A stretch of 64,000 nucleotides of DNA from Deltaproteobacteria bacterium Ga0077550 (GTDB lineage Bacteria > Myxococcota_A > Polyangia > Nannocystales > Nannocystaceae). Positions within the stretch are counted from its first letter, which is position 1. The number at the start of each line of letters is the position of its first letter. The position numbers were made by a program, and so were the translations under genes. Of this stretch, positions 61,300-64,000 are shown in pieces. The DNA lies in NCBI GenBank assembly GCA_001464385.1, contig LNFB01000161.1:26664-90663 (forward strand). The letters are read 5' to 3'. The notes under the pieces were generated by a model. That model saw only the letters and a program-made list of their open reading frames with translations. It was not told where the DNA came from and made no database searches.

Positions 61300-61309
61300 G
61301 GTGGTCCGT

Positions 61310-61332
61310 CGGGTGGGAGGCTTCACCACCCG
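61310..61332. other. Hairpin between hydrolase and kinase genes
   Basis: CGGGTGG and CCACCCG form a perfect 7-bp stem with a 9-nt loop, 11 nt in front of the hydrolase start and 43 nt beyond the kinase stop. Could be a terminator of the kinase gene or a leader structure of the hydrolase. Confidence 0.4.
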
Positions 61333-61374
61333 AGCGGGGAGTACGGATCGCCGACGCCGAGTCGCAGGTTTTTT

Positions 61375-63695
61375 TCACGGCTCGCCGAGGTGTTCGCCGA
61401 GCCACGCTTCGATCTCGTCGCGATGACCGATCTCGACGACTCCGTTCGACCGCAGGCGATCGCGGGCCTGCTCGGCGAGGGCGATCGCCCGCGCGGGATC
61501 CGAGCGGTCGGACCACGTCGCGCGCGCCAGGGCGAACTCGGTCTCCGCGAGATCGATGATGCTCTCGCCGTCGACCTCGTGGATCGAGAGCGCCGCCTCG
61601 AGCAGCTCGCGAACACCAGCGTCGGCACCGCGATCGAGCCGGACGATCGCGACGCGGGTGAGCATTCGCGCTTCGGTCGGCGAGCCGGGGGCCCCGCGCC
61701 GTGCCCACGTCAGCGCGGCCTCGTAGGCCGCACCGGCCGCGGCGAGCTCGCCGTTGCGCAGCTCGAGGTCGCCCAGGTCGGCGAACGCCTCGGCGATCGA
61801 CGCGGGCGCCCCTGCCGGGAGGGTGTGCTCCACGGCGTCGTTCAGGTGATCGCGCGCCCGATCGACCTGGCCCAGCCGCTCGAGGCACTGCGCCAGATCG
61901 GCGCGCACGTCGAGCGTCGTTTGGGCCCCATCGCCCAGCTGGGCGCGGAGGATCGCCAGGGCCGCCTCGAGGTCCGCGCGGGCGGCCGCGAACTCGCCCG
62001 TGTTGAACTCGAGCGCACCGAGGGCGGCGAGGTGCGCGGCGAAGCGCGGGCTGCCGAATCCAAGGGCGCGCTCGACCTCGCCGCGCGCGCGCACGTACAG
62101 CGCGGCCGCGGCGTCGTGGCGTCCGAGGTTGCCCAGGGCGAGGGCGAGGCTCCAGCGGTACTGGTCGAGGAACGGATGATCGGTCGGCAGCGCGCGCGTG
62201 GCCCCGTCGAGGGCCCGCGCGAACGCATCGGCGGCCTGACCGAGCCGCCCCGCGTGCGTGTCGATCGTGCCCGCGACGTGATCCGCCGCGAAGCCGAGTC
62301 GGCCCTGCAGGTCGTTCTGCGCGATGAGGGTGCGGGCCTGGTCGAGCAGCAGCGTCGCGCGCGGCACGGCGGCGGGATCCTGCGCCTCGAGGGCGGCGGT
62401 CACGAGCAGCGCCTCTGCCTGCAGATCCGGGCGGCCCGCGGCGTCGGCGGCCCGCACCGCGCCGAGCAGGACCTCGATCGCCTCGTGGTGCTGCGCGGTC
62501 GGGCCGAGCTCCTTGGCGCGCAGCAGCTCGGCCTCGGCGAGGCGCGCGAGCGCACCGTCGTCGCGGGCCTCGGCGGCGACGCGCTCGGCCTCGAGGCGCG
62601 CCTCGTCGTGCCGCCCCGCGAGGCGCAGCGCGCGGGCGTGCTCGAGCGCAGGATCGGGATCGGGAACCTCGCGTGCCGCCGCGGCAACCTCCGGCTCGGG
62701 CCCTGTGTCCCGCGCCTTCGTCACCAGCACACCGACCGCGAGCACCACCGCCGCACCGGCGAGGGCCCATCGCCCTCGTCCACGGGGTCGTGACGTCAGT
62801 GCGTCGACCAGCGCATCCATGTCCGCAAAGCGATCGCTCGGCGCGTGCGCGAGGCCGCGACGCAGCGCGCGTCGGACGGCGGCCGGCACTGCACCGCGGC
62901 GGCAGCTCGCGGCGAGGACGACGTCACCGCCCGCGTCGGGACGCGCGCCCCACAGCGCCTCCACCAGCGCGCAGCACAGCGCGTATTGATCGGCGCGCGC
63001 GTCGACGGTGCCGTGACCGCGCTGCTCTGGCGCCATGTAGCCCCGCGTGCCCGCGCCGCCCGACGGCGCACCGATGGCCGCGGCGAGGCCGAAGTCGGCG
63101 ACGCGCACGCGGCCGCCCGCGTCGACCAGCAGGTTCTCGGGCTTCACGTCGAGGTGGACGACGCCCGCGCGGTGGGCCGCCGCGAGGCCGAGCGCCGCCT
63201 GGCGGAAGAGCGCGAGCACGGCCTCGACGTCGGGATCGTGCGCCTCGAGGAACGCCCGCAGGTCCGCGCCCTCGACCAGCTCGGTGGCGACGAACACCGC
63301 GTCGTCGAGCTCGCCGGCGTCGAACACCGTCAGCACGTTGGGGTGGCTCACGCGGCCCATCGCCCGGGCCTCGCGCAGCGCACGGCCGCGCTCGGCCGGG
63401 TCGCACAGCGCCGACGCGACCACCTTCAGGGCGACCGCGCGGTCGATCCGGGGGTCGTGCGCGCGGTAGACCACGCCCATCGCCCCCTCGCCGATCCAGT
63501 CGAGCACGACGTAGCGACCGACGGTGAAGTCGGCGGGCGCCGCGGTGGTCGCCTCGCCCGGCGCGAGGAGTCGGATCGCGCGCGCCGCCGACACGGCGGA
63601 CACGCCTCGAGGTGGCGCAGCATCGCGCGCCGGTCGGGCGCGCTCGGGGGCCCGTCGACGAGGTCGGCGATCGCGTTGTCGTCGAGGCAGGCCAC
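61375..63695 (-). CDS. Ser/Thr protein kinase with TPR-rich C-terminus, apparent frameshift near the N-terminus
   Basis: The main frame (from 63,603) has kinase motifs IGEGAMG, Lys60 (VALKVV), HLDVKPEN (Asp152, with Leu in place of Arg of HRD), DFG (Asp170) and YMAPEQR, then a transmembrane helix (WALAGAAVVLAVGVLV) and about 430 residues of TPR-like helices. Upstream, another frame starting at 63,695 encodes LDDNAIADLVDGPP ... HLEACPPCR, a zinc-finger-like start common on myxobacterial kinases. A one-base indel near 63,590 would join them. Start in the annotation is taken at 63,695. Confidence 0.75.
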
Positions 63696-63735
63696 GCGTT
63701 GCTCACTCCACTACACCCGTCGCTATACTCCGGCA

Positions 63736-64000
63736 ATGCTCCCGAGCGCCGCGGCGTCGGCCTTCTTCGGCGCAGCCGAGGATCCGCCGCCCGCCCCGTG
63801 CGACGACGAGGCCGGTCGGCGGGTGCTCGCGCTGGTCGATCGCGCCCGCGCGCGGCGGCCGGGCGTCGTCGGATCGGCCCCGCGGTTCGTCGCGCGGTTC
63901 GTCGCGCGACTCGGCGCGCTCGCGGGCGGATCACTCGAGCGCGCCGAGGCGCTGCACGTCGCCGATCTGTGGTTGGCGCTCGCCGTGAGCGACGGCGAGC
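63736..64000 (+). CDS. Partial protein, probable sigma/regulatory protein N-terminus, truncated by the window edge
   Basis: 88 visible residues (MLPSAAASAFFGAAEDPPP, then RFVARFVARLGALAGG and EALHVADLWLALAVSDGE). The ARLGAL...LHVADLWLALA pattern resembles the N-terminus of sigma-70-like proteins encoded next to kinases in myxobacteria, but it is too short to be sure. A TATACT box, possibly the -10 element, lies 6 nt upstream. It diverges from the kinase with 40 nt between. Confidence 0.45.
   Translation, partial: MLPSAAASAFFGAAEDPPPAPCDDEAGRRVLALVDRARARRPGVVGSAPRFVARFVARLGALAGGSLERAEALHVADLWLALAVSDGE

Noticed and set aside
59875..62793. Plus-strand frame of 972 codons
   Set aside because: Antisense to the hydrolase and kinase genes, which have full motifs.
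1..64000. tRNA or rRNA genes
   Set aside because: No cloverleaf-like or rRNA sequence noticed in the intergenic spaces, which are mostly below 200 nt.

Overview
The window is very GC-rich, densely coded chromosomal DNA from a bacterium that looks like a myxobacterium (Myxococcota, probably a Nannocystis/Haliangium-type lineage). The signs are many lipoproteins with long Ser/Thr/Gly/Asp linkers, Cys-rich CGNG..D..E.CD repeats, a MYXO-CTERM-like sorting tail, two Ser/Thr kinases, three separate ECF sigma modules and an abundance of beta-propeller surface proteins. The taxonomic call is an inference from these features. I see no tRNA, rRNA, CRISPR array, IS element or prophage.

Layout. 0-8.3 kb: a 6-phosphofructokinase, a lipoprotein, a DUF427 protein, a polytopic SEDS-like membrane protein, then ECF module 1 (barrel protein, Cys-rich lipoprotein, a sigma factor fused to a membrane/periplasmic tail) and an extensin-C/M15-like lipoprotein. 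8.3-23 kb: a polyhydroxyalkanoate (PHA) island. Phasin and PhaR run leftward. A PhaE-like protein, acyl-CoA ligase, PhaC, a divergent KAS III and an alpha/beta hydrolase run rightward. A second tight operon follows (lipoprotein, porin-like barrel, lipoprotein hydrolase, Na+/solute symporter, TetR regulator, GPx-repeat protein, secreted PHB-depolymerase-like esterase). TGC-rich elements resembling PhaR operators lie at both promoter regions, which suggests that the two operons form one storage-plus-scavenging system.

23-37 kb: an accessory, lipoprotein-rich stretch. It has a truncated gene copy, a frameshifted FG-GAP lipoprotein, ECF module 2 (barrel, sigma, membrane partner), several lipoproteins, a DUF4143 AAA ATPase behind a long palindrome, an FG-GAP lipoprotein, a MepA-type endopeptidase with two LysM domains and a di-haem peroxidase. 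37.3-44.6 kb: a five-gene leftward operon (SWIM-type zinc protein, DUF5691-like protein, vWA protein, MoxR ATPase, DUF5682 protein), an under-characterised chaperone/conflict-type system. 44.7-64 kb: a CBS protein, Cys-rich and LamG lipoproteins, a frameshifted flavin-dependent pyridine nucleotide oxidoreductase, an XRE regulator, polyphosphate:AMP phosphotransferase, two kinases, ECF module 3 (sigma, FecR, barrel, lipoprotein), an RCC1 lipoprotein, a TAP-like hydrolase and the start of a further regulator at the right edge.

Three genes carry apparent single-base frameshifts (near 23,680, 49,895 and 63,590). These could be real decay or assembly errors. Function calls rest on motif recognition by eye; no database search was run.
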